A DNA stretch of 6,615 bases from PVC group bacterium (GCA_003565035.1 PXDP01000089.1:1-6615), one strand, 5' to 3'; numbered from the stretch's first letter, positions 1-6,400 are shown. Made by a program: numbers and translations. The notes: generated by a model from the sequence alone, not told the origin.

Positions 1-1819
1 CCAACGGACCCGCCTCGCCCGGAGCTGCGGCCAGCAGTCCCACAAACACCGCCGGCAGAATGGCGAAATACTTCGCCAGGTCGTTCGCGAGACTGAAGGG
101 GGTCAGTGCCCCTCGGGTCATCAGCAATTGTTTGCCGATCTCCACCACTTCTATGAGTTTGGTGGGATTGCTGTCGAGGTCCACCATGTTTCCCGCCTCG
201 CGGGCGGCCTGAGTGCCGCTGTTCATGGCCACGCCCACATCGGACTGGGCCAGGGCGGGCGCGTCGTTGGTACCGTCACCCATCATCGCCACCAAGTGCC
301 CCTTGGCCTGCTCCTCGCGGATGCGGGTAAGTTTGTCCTCGGGGGTGGCCTCGGCGAGGAAGTCGTCCACCCCCGCCTCGGCGGCAATGGCGGCGGCGGT
401 GGCGGGATTGTCCCCGGTAATCATCACCGTGCGGATCCCCATCTGGCGCAGCTCCTCGAACCGTTCGCGGATCCCGCCCTTGACCACATCCTTGAGATGG
501 ATAATCCCGTATACGCGGTGTTGATCCGCCACCAGGAGCGGTGTGGCCCCGGACCGGGCCAGACGCAGGGTTTCATTGCGCGTTTCCTCCGGCAAAGTCA
601 CGCCCTGTTTTTCCGCAAAGCGCGCAATGGCCTCCACCGCCCCTTTGCGCAGGGTGCGGGTTTCACCGTCCTGTTCCAAGTTCAATCCGCTCATCTTGGT
701 TTCTGCGGAAAACTTCACCGCCTCTGCCTTCAGATCATGCAACTCGCGACCGCGAAGCTGATACGTTTCTTTGGCGAGCACCACGATGGAGCGGCCCTCC
801 GGGGTTTCGTCCGCCAGCGAAGAAAGCTGGGCCGCCTCGGCCAGTTCCTTTTCACTCACGCCCGGACAGGGAATAAACTCCGTGGCCTGACGGTTGCCGA
901 GGGTGATGGTGCCGGTTTTGTCCAGCAGCAGCACATCAATGTCCCCGGCCGCCTCAACGGCGCGGCCGCTCATCGCCAGAATGTTGTGACGCAGCAGCCG
1001 GTCCATCCCGGAAATCCCGATTGCGCTCAGCAGTCCGCTGATGGTGGTGGGAATCAGACACACCAACAAGGCAATCAGCACCGAAAACGAGATCGATGTG
1101 CCCGCAAAATCCGGGTAGCGCAGGAACATCGGCAGCGTGAAGACCACCAGACCGAAAATAACCGTCAGACTGACCAGCAGAATGCCCAAAGCGATTTCGT
1201 TGGGGGTTGCGCGGCGGCTGGCATTTTCCACGAGACCGATCATCTGATCGATGAAACTTTTGCCCGGCTCCGCGGTCACCCGAACCACAATCCGGTCCGA
1301 CAGCACCCGGGTGCCGCCGGTGACCGCACTCCGGTCACCGCCGCTTTCGCGAATCACCGGGGCGGATTCGCCGGTGATCGCGCTTTCGTCCACCGTAGCA
1401 ATCCCTTCAACAATTTCGCCGTCGGTGGGAATCGGATCATTGGCTTCGCACACAAAGGTATCGCCCCGGGCGAGATCCGCTGCCGGAATCAGCTCCTCGC
1501 TACCGTCTTCAAGCAGGCGACGGGCGGTCAGGGAGGATTTTGTTTTGCGGAGACTGTCCGCCTGAGCTTTGCCCCGGCCTTCCGCCACTGCTTCGGCGAA
1601 ATTTGCAAACCAGAGGGTGAGCCACAGCCAGAGCACCAGTTGAAGCTCAAAGCCGGAAAACGCGAAAGGCAAACGAAGTGTCAGTGCGGTCGCGCCCAGC
1701 CAGACCACAAACATGACCGGATTGCGCAGGGTGTCACGCGGGTTGAGTTTCCGAAGACCGTCCAGCGCCGCTGTCTTGAGAAGCGGCCCGGACCACAAAG
1801 CATTGGTTTTTGTTTTCAT
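1..1819 (-). CDS. kdpB: Potassium-transporting P-type ATPase, subunit B (KdpB), C-terminus outside the window
   Basis: Catalytic subunit of the KdpFABC K+ importer in the cytoplasmic membrane; it hydrolyses ATP to drive K+ uptake through KdpA. The reading frame is open for 606 codons and runs off the left edge; the E. coli protein has 682 residues, so roughly 75 are missing. Visible in order: two N-terminal membrane segments (about 31-75, containing RNPVMF and ANFAEA), the actuator-domain TGES at 149-152, IPTTI in the fourth membrane helix, phosphorylation motif DKTGT with Asp300, the hinge GDGTND at 514-519, and NDLAKYF with Asp580 and Lys583, matching the charged pair of E. coli TM5 (Asp583/Lys586). 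Ser152 matches E. coli Ser162, a known inhibitory phosphorylation site. Start 1819 is chosen because it aligns with the family N-terminus and has AGGA 9 nt upstream; an in-frame ATG at 1849 would add ten residues without a Shine-Dalgarno. mutY, not kdpA, is the upstream neighbour. Identity is certain; the start is probable. Confidence 0.97.
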   Translation of the reverse strand, partial: MKTKTNALWSGPLLKTAALDGLRKLNPRDTLRNPVMFVVWLGATALTLRLPFAFSGFELQLVLWLWLTLWFANFAEAVAEGRGKAQADSLRKTKSSLTARRLLEDGSEELIPAADLARGDTFVCEANDPIPTDGEIVEGIATVDESAITGESAPVIRESGGDRSAVTGGTRVLSDRIVVRVTAEPGKSFIDQMIGLVENASRRATPNEIALGILLVSLTVIFGLVVFTLPMFLRYPDFAGTSISFSVLIALLVCLIPTTISGLLSAIGISGMDRLLRHNILAMSGRAVEAAGDIDVLLLDKTGTITLGNRQATEFIPCPGVSEKELAEAAQLSSLADETPEGRSIVVLAKETYQLRGRELHDLKAEAVKFSAETKMSGLNLEQDGETRTLRKGAVEAIARFAEKQGVTLPEETRNETLRLARSGATPLLVADQHRVYGIIHLKDVVKGGIRERFEELRQMGIRTVMITGDNPATAAAIAAEAGVDDFLAEATPEDKLTRIREEQAKGHLVAMMGDGTNDAPALAQSDVGVAMNSGTQAAREAGNMVDLDSNPTKLIEVVEIGKQLLMTRGALTPFSLANDLAKYFAILPAVFVGLLAAAPGEAGPL

Positions 1820-1828
1820 AGGCCGCCA

Positions 1829-1832
1829 TCCT
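1829..1832 (-). promoter_or_regulatory. Shine-Dalgarno (AGGA) supporting the kdpB start at 1819
   Basis: AGGA on the minus strand lies 9 nt before the ATG at 1819-1817. The alternative in-frame ATG at 1849-1847 has only pyrimidine-rich sequence ahead of it (CTTCTTCACACCCTCA), so this short site favours the downstream start. Confidence 0.5.
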
Positions 1833-1883
1833 ACCCGATTCCCGGCCATTGAGGGTGTGAAGAAGCAGCCAAAACCTGTTAAG

Positions 1884-1895
1884 ATTTTGTAAAAT
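1884..1895. promoter_or_regulatory. AT-rich dyad between mutY and kdpB, possible operator
   Basis: ATTTTGTAAAAT is a 5-bp-arm dyad with a 2-bp centre, set in a locally AT-rich patch about 65-75 bp upstream of the chosen kdpB start. It could be part of a kdpB promoter or operator. I could not find a convincing -35/-10 pair, and such a short AT dyad may be chance. Confidence 0.2.
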
Positions 1896-1918
1896 TCAGA
1901 TAACCCCTCCCCTCCATC

Positions 1919-3001
1919 TCATTCCAATGCATGAAACACCTGTCGGTCCGCTTTGCCGAAAGGCAAATCGCGGCATTCAGACAGGGTCACCCAGCGGAAA
2001 TCCGCGCAGTCCAGGGTCTTCGGCGTATCGCCCTGCCAGCGGCAGTTCCAGACGTGCAGGGAAAGATGAAAATGACTGTAGGTATGGCGCACATGGGTGA
2101 GTGGCGTTTCAACCCGAACCGTGATCCCCAACTCCTCCTGCAATTCCCGCACGATACACTCGGGCATGGATTCTCCGGGCTCCTGCTTGCCGCCGGGAAA
2201 CTCCCACATGCCGCCCAGAAGTCCTTTTTCATGCCGTCGGGCAATTAAAAAACGGCCGTCCTCCCGCCACGTAACCGCCGCCCCGACCTCCAGAGTAGGA
2301 ATTTTTGCTTTTTTGGCTTTCACCGGATAGTCCAGCGGATTGCGTTTCCGGCCCCGGCATACCGTCGCCAGCGGGCAGTCCCCGCACTTCGGTGCACGGG
2401 GCGTGCAGACGGTGGCACCGAGTTCCATCATCGCCTCATTGAAGGCCCCCGGAGAATGGTCCGCCATCATGCGGGCGGCCAGGGTGCGCAGCCCATCGCG
2501 CACGCCCCGGCCGTCCAGCGGATCGGAAACCGCGCAGAGTCGGGTCAACACCCGCTCCACATTGCCGTCGAGCACCGGGAGGGGAAGACCGAAGGCCAGA
2601 CTGGCCACGGCGGCCTGGGTGTAGCGCCCCACCCCGGGAAGCGCGAGCAGTGCCTCCGGATCCGAGGGAATCTCTCCCCCGTGCTCCGCCACGATTTTTT
2701 GCGCCGCCCGGTGCAGATTGCGGGCCCTCGCATAATAACCCAGACCTTCCCAAACCTTCAGCACATCCTCCTGCTCCGCCGCCGCCAGGGTCGCGACATC
2801 CGGGAAACGGGTCATCCACCGCTGATAGTATCCAATCACGGTATCCACGCGGGTCTGCTGCAGCATGGCTTCGGAAATCCAGACCGAATACGGTGAACAG
2901 TCCCGGCGCCAGGGAAGGTCCCGGGCATGGGCAGCAAACCAGGGAAGCAAACAACGGAGAACCGCAGGAGCGGTTCCGGACGGGAGGCGAAAGGAACTCA
3001 T
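1919..3001 (-). CDS. mutY: A/G-specific adenine DNA glycosylase MutY with an intact Nudix box
   Basis: Removes adenine mispaired with 8-oxoguanine, part of the GO oxidative-damage repair system. At 360 residues it is close to E. coli MutY (350). The N-terminal HhH-GPD glycosylase domain (about 12-215) has catalytic Glu44 in SEAMLQQT, the helix-hairpin-helix LPGVGRYT at 121-128 and catalytic Asp145 in LDGNV. Cys199, Cys206, Cys209 and Cys215 form the C-x6-C-x2-C-x5-C [4Fe-4S] motif. The C-terminal domain (about 235-360) carries WEFPGGK and a full Nudix signature, G271-x5-E277-x7-R285-E286-x2-E289-E290-x-G292-I293, as well as HTYSHFH (306-312), corresponding to the FSH loop that reads 8-oxoG in MutY. 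Most MutY proteins have lost the Nudix catalytic residues, so MutT-like hydrolysis of 8-oxo-dGTP is possible but unproven. The start has a strong AAGGAGG 5 nt upstream. kdpB follows after about 100 bp on the same strand with no obvious terminator between. Confidence 0.97.
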   Translation of the reverse strand: MSSFRLPSGTAPAVLRCLLPWFAAHARDLPWRRDCSPYSVWISEAMLQQTRVDTVIGYYQRWMTRFPDVATLAAAEQEDVLKVWEGLGYYARARNLHRAAQKIVAEHGGEIPSDPEALLALPGVGRYTQAAVASLAFGLPLPVLDGNVERVLTRLCAVSDPLDGRGVRDGLRTLAARMMADHSPGAFNEAMMELGATVCTPRAPKCGDCPLATVCRGRKRNPLDYPVKAKKAKIPTLEVGAAVTWREDGRFLIARRHEKGLLGGMWEFPGGKQEPGESMPECIVRELQEELGITVRVETPLTHVRHTYSHFHLSLHVWNCRWQGDTPKTLDCADFRWVTLSECRDLPFGKADRQVFHALE

Positions 3002-3045
3002 CCCGCCCTCCTTCCCGCCGAATTCAGACTTTCCAAGTATTTTTC

Positions 3046-3062
3046 ATCCTCTTTTTGAGGAT
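3046..3062. repeat. Perfect inverted repeat in the divergent mutY/557-aa-gene intergenic region
   Basis: ATCCTC-TTTTT-GAGGAT forms a 6-bp-arm inverted repeat with a 5-nt centre. It sits 6 bp before the candidate -35 of the plus-strand gene and about 45 bp upstream of the mutY start. No gene ends here, so a terminator role is unlikely; a transcription-factor site serving one or both divergent genes is the better guess. The function is inferred from position only. Confidence 0.35.
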
Positions 3063-3068
3063 ATTGTT

Positions 3069-3098
3069 TTGACGTGTCCCGAAAGATACCATTATGTT
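3069..3098 (+). promoter_or_regulatory. Candidate sigma-70-type promoter for the 557-residue protein gene
   Basis: TTGACG (3069-3074, five of six matches to the -35 consensus) is followed after 18 bp by TATGTT (3093-3098, four of six matches to the -10). Transcription would start near 3105, giving a leader of about 50 nt that contains the AGGAGA ribosome binding site before the ATG at 3154. The -10 is imperfect and the spacing one base long, so this is a prediction. Confidence 0.4.
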
Positions 3099-3153
3099 GA
3101 AGGGTACTGGAGATTTTTTCTGACCAAACTTTGAGCATTCAGGAGACAACCGC

Positions 3154-4827
3154 ATGTCGCAACATAAACGTAAAACGCTGATGATTAAACGCCCCTCGCC
3201 CAACGAGTCCGACAAACCGCGCCCTCTGCCCAAAGTCAACGTCAGTGAATCTGCGGCCGGTGCTACTGAAACAGATAAAATCAAACCGGTCGCCCCTAAA
3301 ACCTCCAAGGTCAAACGTCCGCTCCCGGACGATAAAGGTGCCACCGCCCGTATTTCCCTGCCCGACGAAGCCAAAATCCGCAAAGCCCGCCGGGCCGATG
3401 ACTCCAATGAAAAGCTTCCCGGTGCCCCGGAGGTGATGGATGCCTCCAAAAACGCCACCCGGCAAATTGAAATTGATACCGAGGAAGTCTCTCAGACCGG
3501 TGACGGCCCGAAAATCGGGGATTCCGATTCCTGGGGCAACAACGACCAAACCATGCAGATCAATGCCGAGGCCCTGGAAACCGGTCCTCAGGAGCCAGTG
3601 TCAAAGGTAAAGGTTGACGACCATAGCAAAATGACCCAACAGGCCACGCGGGTGGCCACGGGTCAAATTCCGAAAATTAAAGACAGCGAGGTGCAGAAAG
3701 CCGGTGGTTCCGCCGGTGGTTCCAAGGAAGCTTTGGAAAACGCTGACAAAGAATTGCAGGGAAACAACGACCAAACCATGGAAATCGATGCGGACGCTCT
3801 CCGGACCGGACCCATCGAAAAACAGGATCTGGTGACGGACGGGGACGACGCGGACATGAACGACCGCACCATGCAGATCAGCGCCGACGCCCTCAGCACC
3901 GGCCCCATCGAAAAACAGCTCCAAGATGCCGACGCAGAAGAAGACGCGGGCATGAACGACCGCACCATGCAGATCAGCGCCGATGCCCTCAACACCGGCC
4001 CGATCGAAAAACAGCTCGAAGAGGCCGATGCGGAATTGAAAGGCAACAACGATCAGACCATGGAAATTGATCCGGAGGCCTTTCAGACCGCCAACCTCTC
4101 CCGGGAAGAGCTTGAGAAGGCCGATCAGCCCGACATTATGTCGCAGGAAACCATGCGGATGGAAAGCCTGGAGGATGACGAGGCCCCCTCTGAAGAGGAC
4201 TTCAATGCCGCCACCGCTGAGCTGGATCAGCCGGATGAAAGCGGAGATACCGGTAAAGTGAAAGACACATTCAACGCCATGACCATGGCGATGGATCCGA
4301 GTGAACTGGCCCGGGAACTGGAAAAAGATAAAACCCAGCCCACGCCGGTTTCGGATGAGGACCGGAATCAGACCATGGATCTTTCGGATGTGAAACCGAA
4401 AACCATTCTGATAAAACGCCCCTCTCAGAACGAAGCGCCTTCCGCCCCGACGGTTAAAACCGTTCGTCCCGATGCACAAACGGTGCGGACCAGTCGGCCC
4501 GCGCCCGGTGAAGCACCGGCTGCTGGTGGATCAGACGGGAAAACCGTCAAGCTCCGGCGTCCCGGAGGCGCAGGTCCCCGGCCTGGTGCTCCGGTGTCAC
4601 GGATGGCATCCAATGCCGGCCTCGAAATCAGTGAAGACGGCAGTGTCGCCGCCAAAGCCAAAGTCAAAGCCCCCTCACTGGGCCCTGCATGGCTGGCCCT
4701 CAGCGTTCTTACGCTCCTTATCATGTGCGGAGCCCTCTGGATTGCCCTGGCCATCAATATGCCCGAGCTGCCCATGCCCGGACGGATCGTCAACGAATTC
4801 GGGGAAATCCTCCCACTTTCCTCCTGA
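3154..4827 (+). CDS. Repeat-rich acidic protein with a C-terminal membrane anchor, function unknown
   Basis: I recognise no enzymatic domain in these 557 residues. Layout: a basic N-terminus (1-60) with KTLMIKRPSPNE; a long acidic, polar, probably disordered middle (about 80-415); a basic Pro/Ala/Gly-rich stretch (about 416-508) with KTILIKRPSQNE and KTVKLRRP; one strongly hydrophobic segment (about 509-534); and a short 23-residue tail. No signal peptide is visible. The Lys-rich flank before the helix suggests that about 508 residues face the cytoplasm and the tail lies outside. The middle contains four tandem units of 31-32 residues, at about 205-324, plus a related copy near 130, each built around N-D-[QR]-T-M-x-I. 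By my count 20 of the 36 threonines outside the membrane segment fit T-x-x-[ILM], the +3 pattern many FHA domains prefer after phosphothreonine. A scaffold role is inference. The start has AGGAGA upstream, and the gene is flanked by its own promoter candidate and terminator, so it looks monocistronic. Confidence 0.9.
   Translation: MSQHKRKTLMIKRPSPNESDKPRPLPKVNVSESAAGATETDKIKPVAPKTSKVKRPLPDDKGATARISLPDEAKIRKARRADDSNEKLPGAPEVMDASKNATRQIEIDTEEVSQTGDGPKIGDSDSWGNNDQTMQINAEALETGPQEPVSKVKVDDHSKMTQQATRVATGQIPKIKDSEVQKAGGSAGGSKEALENADKELQGNNDQTMEIDADALRTGPIEKQDLVTDGDDADMNDRTMQISADALSTGPIEKQLQDADAEEDAGMNDRTMQISADALNTGPIEKQLEEADAELKGNNDQTMEIDPEAFQTANLSREELEKADQPDIMSQETMRMESLEDDEAPSEEDFNAATAELDQPDESGDTGKVKDTFNAMTMAMDPSELARELEKDKTQPTPVSDEDRNQTMDLSDVKPKTILIKRPSQNEAPSAPTVKTVRPDAQTVRTSRPAPGEAPAAGGSDGKTVKLRRPGGAGPRPGAPVSRMASNAGLEISEDGSVAAKAKVKAPSLGPAWLALSVLTLLIMCGALWIALAINMPELPMPGRIVNEFGEILPLSS
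3766..4125 (+). repeat. In-frame tandem repeats, four units of 93-96 bp
   Basis: Units begin at the Asn codons at 3766, 3859, 3955 and 4048 (residues 205, 236, 268 and 299), with periods of 31, 32 and 31 codons. The second and third are nearly identical in DNA: from 3859 and from 3955, a stretch of about 63 bp encoding NDRTMQISADAL through TGPIEKQL differs at only three bases. The first and fourth are more diverged, and a fifth related copy stands alone near 3541. This pattern points to duplication within the gene, the middle pair being the most recent or kept alike by gene conversion. Confidence 0.85.
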
Positions 4828-4853
4828 TTTCCCCTGAAAACCTGAAAAGGTTG

Positions 4854-4881
4854 AACGCGCCGGATTGACCCGGCGCGTTTT
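4854..4881 (+). terminator. Intrinsic terminator after the 557-residue protein gene
   Basis: A perfect 10-bp stem (AACGCGCCGG at 4854-4863 pairing with CCGGCGCGTT at 4870-4879) with a 6-nt loop ATTGAC ends in TTTT (4878-4881). The stem is GC-rich at its core and lies 27 bp after the stop codon. The T-run is short, but stem length and position fit Rho-independent termination. It insulates the downstream trxA-aroC unit. Confidence 0.8.
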
Positions 4882-4942
4882 GCATGTAAAGAAGAGAACC
4901 ATCGTTACCGAATTTCAAACCCAAGTATAAGGAGAGCACATC

Positions 4943-5272
4943 ATGGCTGGAAAAACCATTGAAGCCAATCAGAACAACTGGCAAAGCGACGTTTTAGAAT
5001 CTTCCGTACCCGTACTGGTCGATTTCTGGGCCGAATGGTGCGGCCCCTGCCGCGCGATCATCCCCACCCTGGATCAGCTCGCCGAAGAATACGACGGCAA
5101 ACTCAAAGTCGCCAAAGTGAATGTGGACCAAAACCGGGAACTGGCCCAACAGTTCGGCGTGCGCTCCATTCCTTTCCTGCTGATCATCAAAGACGGCAAA
5201 GTGGCCGAACAAATGGTCGGGGCGCTCAGCAAACCTCAGTTTGTTGAAAAAATCACTCCCCACCTGGGCTGA
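4943..5272 (+). CDS. trxA: Thioredoxin
   Basis: Small cytoplasmic dithiol protein that reduces disulfides in target enzymes and is itself recharged by thioredoxin reductase. At 109 residues it is the usual single-domain size (E. coli 109 including Met). The redox motif WCGPC is at 32-36 with Cys33 and Cys36; the buried Asp27 in VDFWAEW and the cis-proline Pro77 in RSIPF complete the active site. The residue after the cis-proline is Phe, where classic thioredoxins have Thr, a modest variation that may affect substrate choice. The start has AAGGAG 8 nt upstream. aroC follows after 8 bp, so the two are probably one transcript. No reductase gene is in view. Identity is firm; whether it is the main cellular thioredoxin cannot be told from one window. 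Confidence 0.96.
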   Translation: MAGKTIEANQNNWQSDVLESSVPVLVDFWAEWCGPCRAIIPTLDQLAEEYDGKLKVAKVNVDQNRELAQQFGVRSIPFLLIIKDGKVAEQMVGALSKPQFVEKITPHLG

Positions 5273-5280
5273 TCACCCCA

Positions 5281-6363
5281 ATGTCCGGCAGCTCATTCGG
5301 TTCTCTTTACCGTGTCACCACCTTCGGCGAATCCCACTGCGCCGGCGTGGGGGCGATTGTTGACGGGTGTCCACCCGGACTGTCCCTGACAGAGGCGGAC
5401 ATTCAGACCCAGCTCACCCGGCGCCGCCCGGGTCAGAGCAAAGTTAACACCCCCCGCGATGAAAAAGACCGGGTTAAAATCCTGTCCGGCACCGAAAACG
5501 GCGTAACCCTGGGCACGCCCATCGGATTGTTTGTGCCCAACGAGGACCAGCGGCCCAAGGATTATGGCGAAATGAGCCGCATCCCCCGCCCCTCGCACGC
5601 CGATTTCACCTATGAAAAAAAATACGGGGTCCGCGCCAGCAGCGGGGGCGGGCGGAGCAGCGCCCGGGAAACCATCGGCCGGGTGGCCGCCGGTGCCATC
5701 GCCGAAAAATGGCTCCGGGAAACATTCGGCATCGAAATTGTCGCCTGGGTCAGCAGTTGCGGTGAACTGGACGCCGGAGCGGTCTGCCCGGAGACTCTCA
5801 CCCGCGATGAGGTTGATCAAAACATCATCCGCTGTCCCGACCCCGCTGCGGCCGAAAAGATGATAGAACGGGTGACCGCGCTTCGCGAAGAGGGCGATTC
5901 CATTGGCGGCACCCTGACCTGTGTCGTCCGGAATGCGCCGGTGGGACTGGGCGAACCCGTTTTCGACAAGCTGGAGGCAAAACTGGCCCAGGCGATGATG
6001 TCCATCCCCGCCACCAAAGGTTTTGAAATCGGCTCCGGATTTGCGGCCGCAACCATGACCGGATCCGCCCACAACGACGCCTTCGTCATGAAAAACGGCC
6101 GCCTCGGCACCCGCACCAACCACAGCGGCGGGATACAGGGCGGCATTTCCAACGGCGAACCCATTCTGTTCCGGATCGCCATCAAACCCCCGGCCACCAT
6201 CAGCAGGGCGCAGCCCACCGCGGATTTTGACGGAAAAGACACCGTGCTGGAAGCCAAAGGACGTCACGATCCGTTTGTCGTCAACCGGGCCGTGCCCATT
6301 GTCGAAACCATGGCCGCCCTGGTGCTCATGGACATGGCACTGATCCAACGGGCGAGACGGTAA
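5281..6363 (+). CDS. aroC: Chorismate synthase
   Basis: Catalyses the last shikimate-pathway step, 5-enolpyruvylshikimate-3-phosphate to chorismate, using reduced FMN; chorismate feeds aromatic amino acids, folate and quinones. The 360 residues match the E. coli length (361). Family signatures are all present: GESHC at 16-20 with catalytic His19, PSHADFTYEKKYG from 104 with His106, GGGRSSARET at 122-131, ATKGFEIGSGF at 244-254, NHSGGIQGGISNG at 280-292 and GRHDPFVVNRAVPIVE at 327-342 with Asp330. Cys20 stands where many homologues have Gly, but the family signature permits either. The ATG lies 8 bp after the trxA stop and has no Shine-Dalgarno, suggesting that ribosomes finishing trxA start it. 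No frameshift or truncation is seen. Confidence 0.98.
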   Translation: MSGSSFGSLYRVTTFGESHCAGVGAIVDGCPPGLSLTEADIQTQLTRRRPGQSKVNTPRDEKDRVKILSGTENGVTLGTPIGLFVPNEDQRPKDYGEMSRIPRPSHADFTYEKKYGVRASSGGGRSSARETIGRVAAGAIAEKWLRETFGIEIVAWVSSCGELDAGAVCPETLTRDEVDQNIIRCPDPAAAEKMIERVTALREEGDSIGGTLTCVVRNAPVGLGEPVFDKLEAKLAQAMMSIPATKGFEIGSGFAAATMTGSAHNDAFVMKNGRLGTRTNHSGGIQGGISNGEPILFRIAIKPPATISRAQPTADFDGKDTVLEAKGRHDPFVVNRAVPIVETMAALVLMDMALIQRARR

Positions 6364-6400
6364 ATCCACTCCCCAAATCCACTCCCCTAATCCACTCCTG
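6362..6400 (+). repeat. Three tandem 13-bp repeats at the 3' end of aroC
   Basis: AAATCCACTCCCC (6362-6374) is repeated exactly at 6375-6387 and again as TAATCCACTCCTG at 6388-6400 with two changes. The first copy overlaps the last two bases of the aroC TAA stop. The unit has no self-complementarity and does not look like a terminator. It may be replication slippage or a protein-binding array; nothing in the sequence decides between them. Confidence 0.8.

Noticed and set aside
1820..1849. Upstream in-frame ATG (1849) as the kdpB start
   Set aside because: It would add MAGNRVGWRP, lacks a ribosome binding site, and extends beyond the family N-terminus; the ATG at 1819 fits better.
128..1852. 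A 574-codon open frame on the plus strand
   Set aside because: It lies antisense to kdpB, whose minus-strand translation matches KdpB end to end. The plus-strand product is His/Gly/Gln-rich with no family resemblance, as expected of a GC-biased shadow frame.
3766..4125. Tandem repeats as a CRISPR array
   Set aside because: The units are in frame, contiguous, and encode a coherent acidic repeat. There are no unique spacers between short identical repeats.
3601..4479. A 292-codon minus-strand frame opposite the repeat gene
   Set aside because: Its repeats simply mirror the plus-strand tandem units. The plus frame has a ribosome binding site, a terminator and a sensible membrane segment; the minus frame has none of these.
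4905..4931. TTACCG and TATAAG as a promoter for trxA
   Set aside because: The spacing is only 15 bp and the -10-like hexamer overlaps the ribosome binding site, which would leave almost no leader. A TTGACC inside the terminator loop also lacks a good -10 partner. trxA needs a promoter, but I cannot place it.
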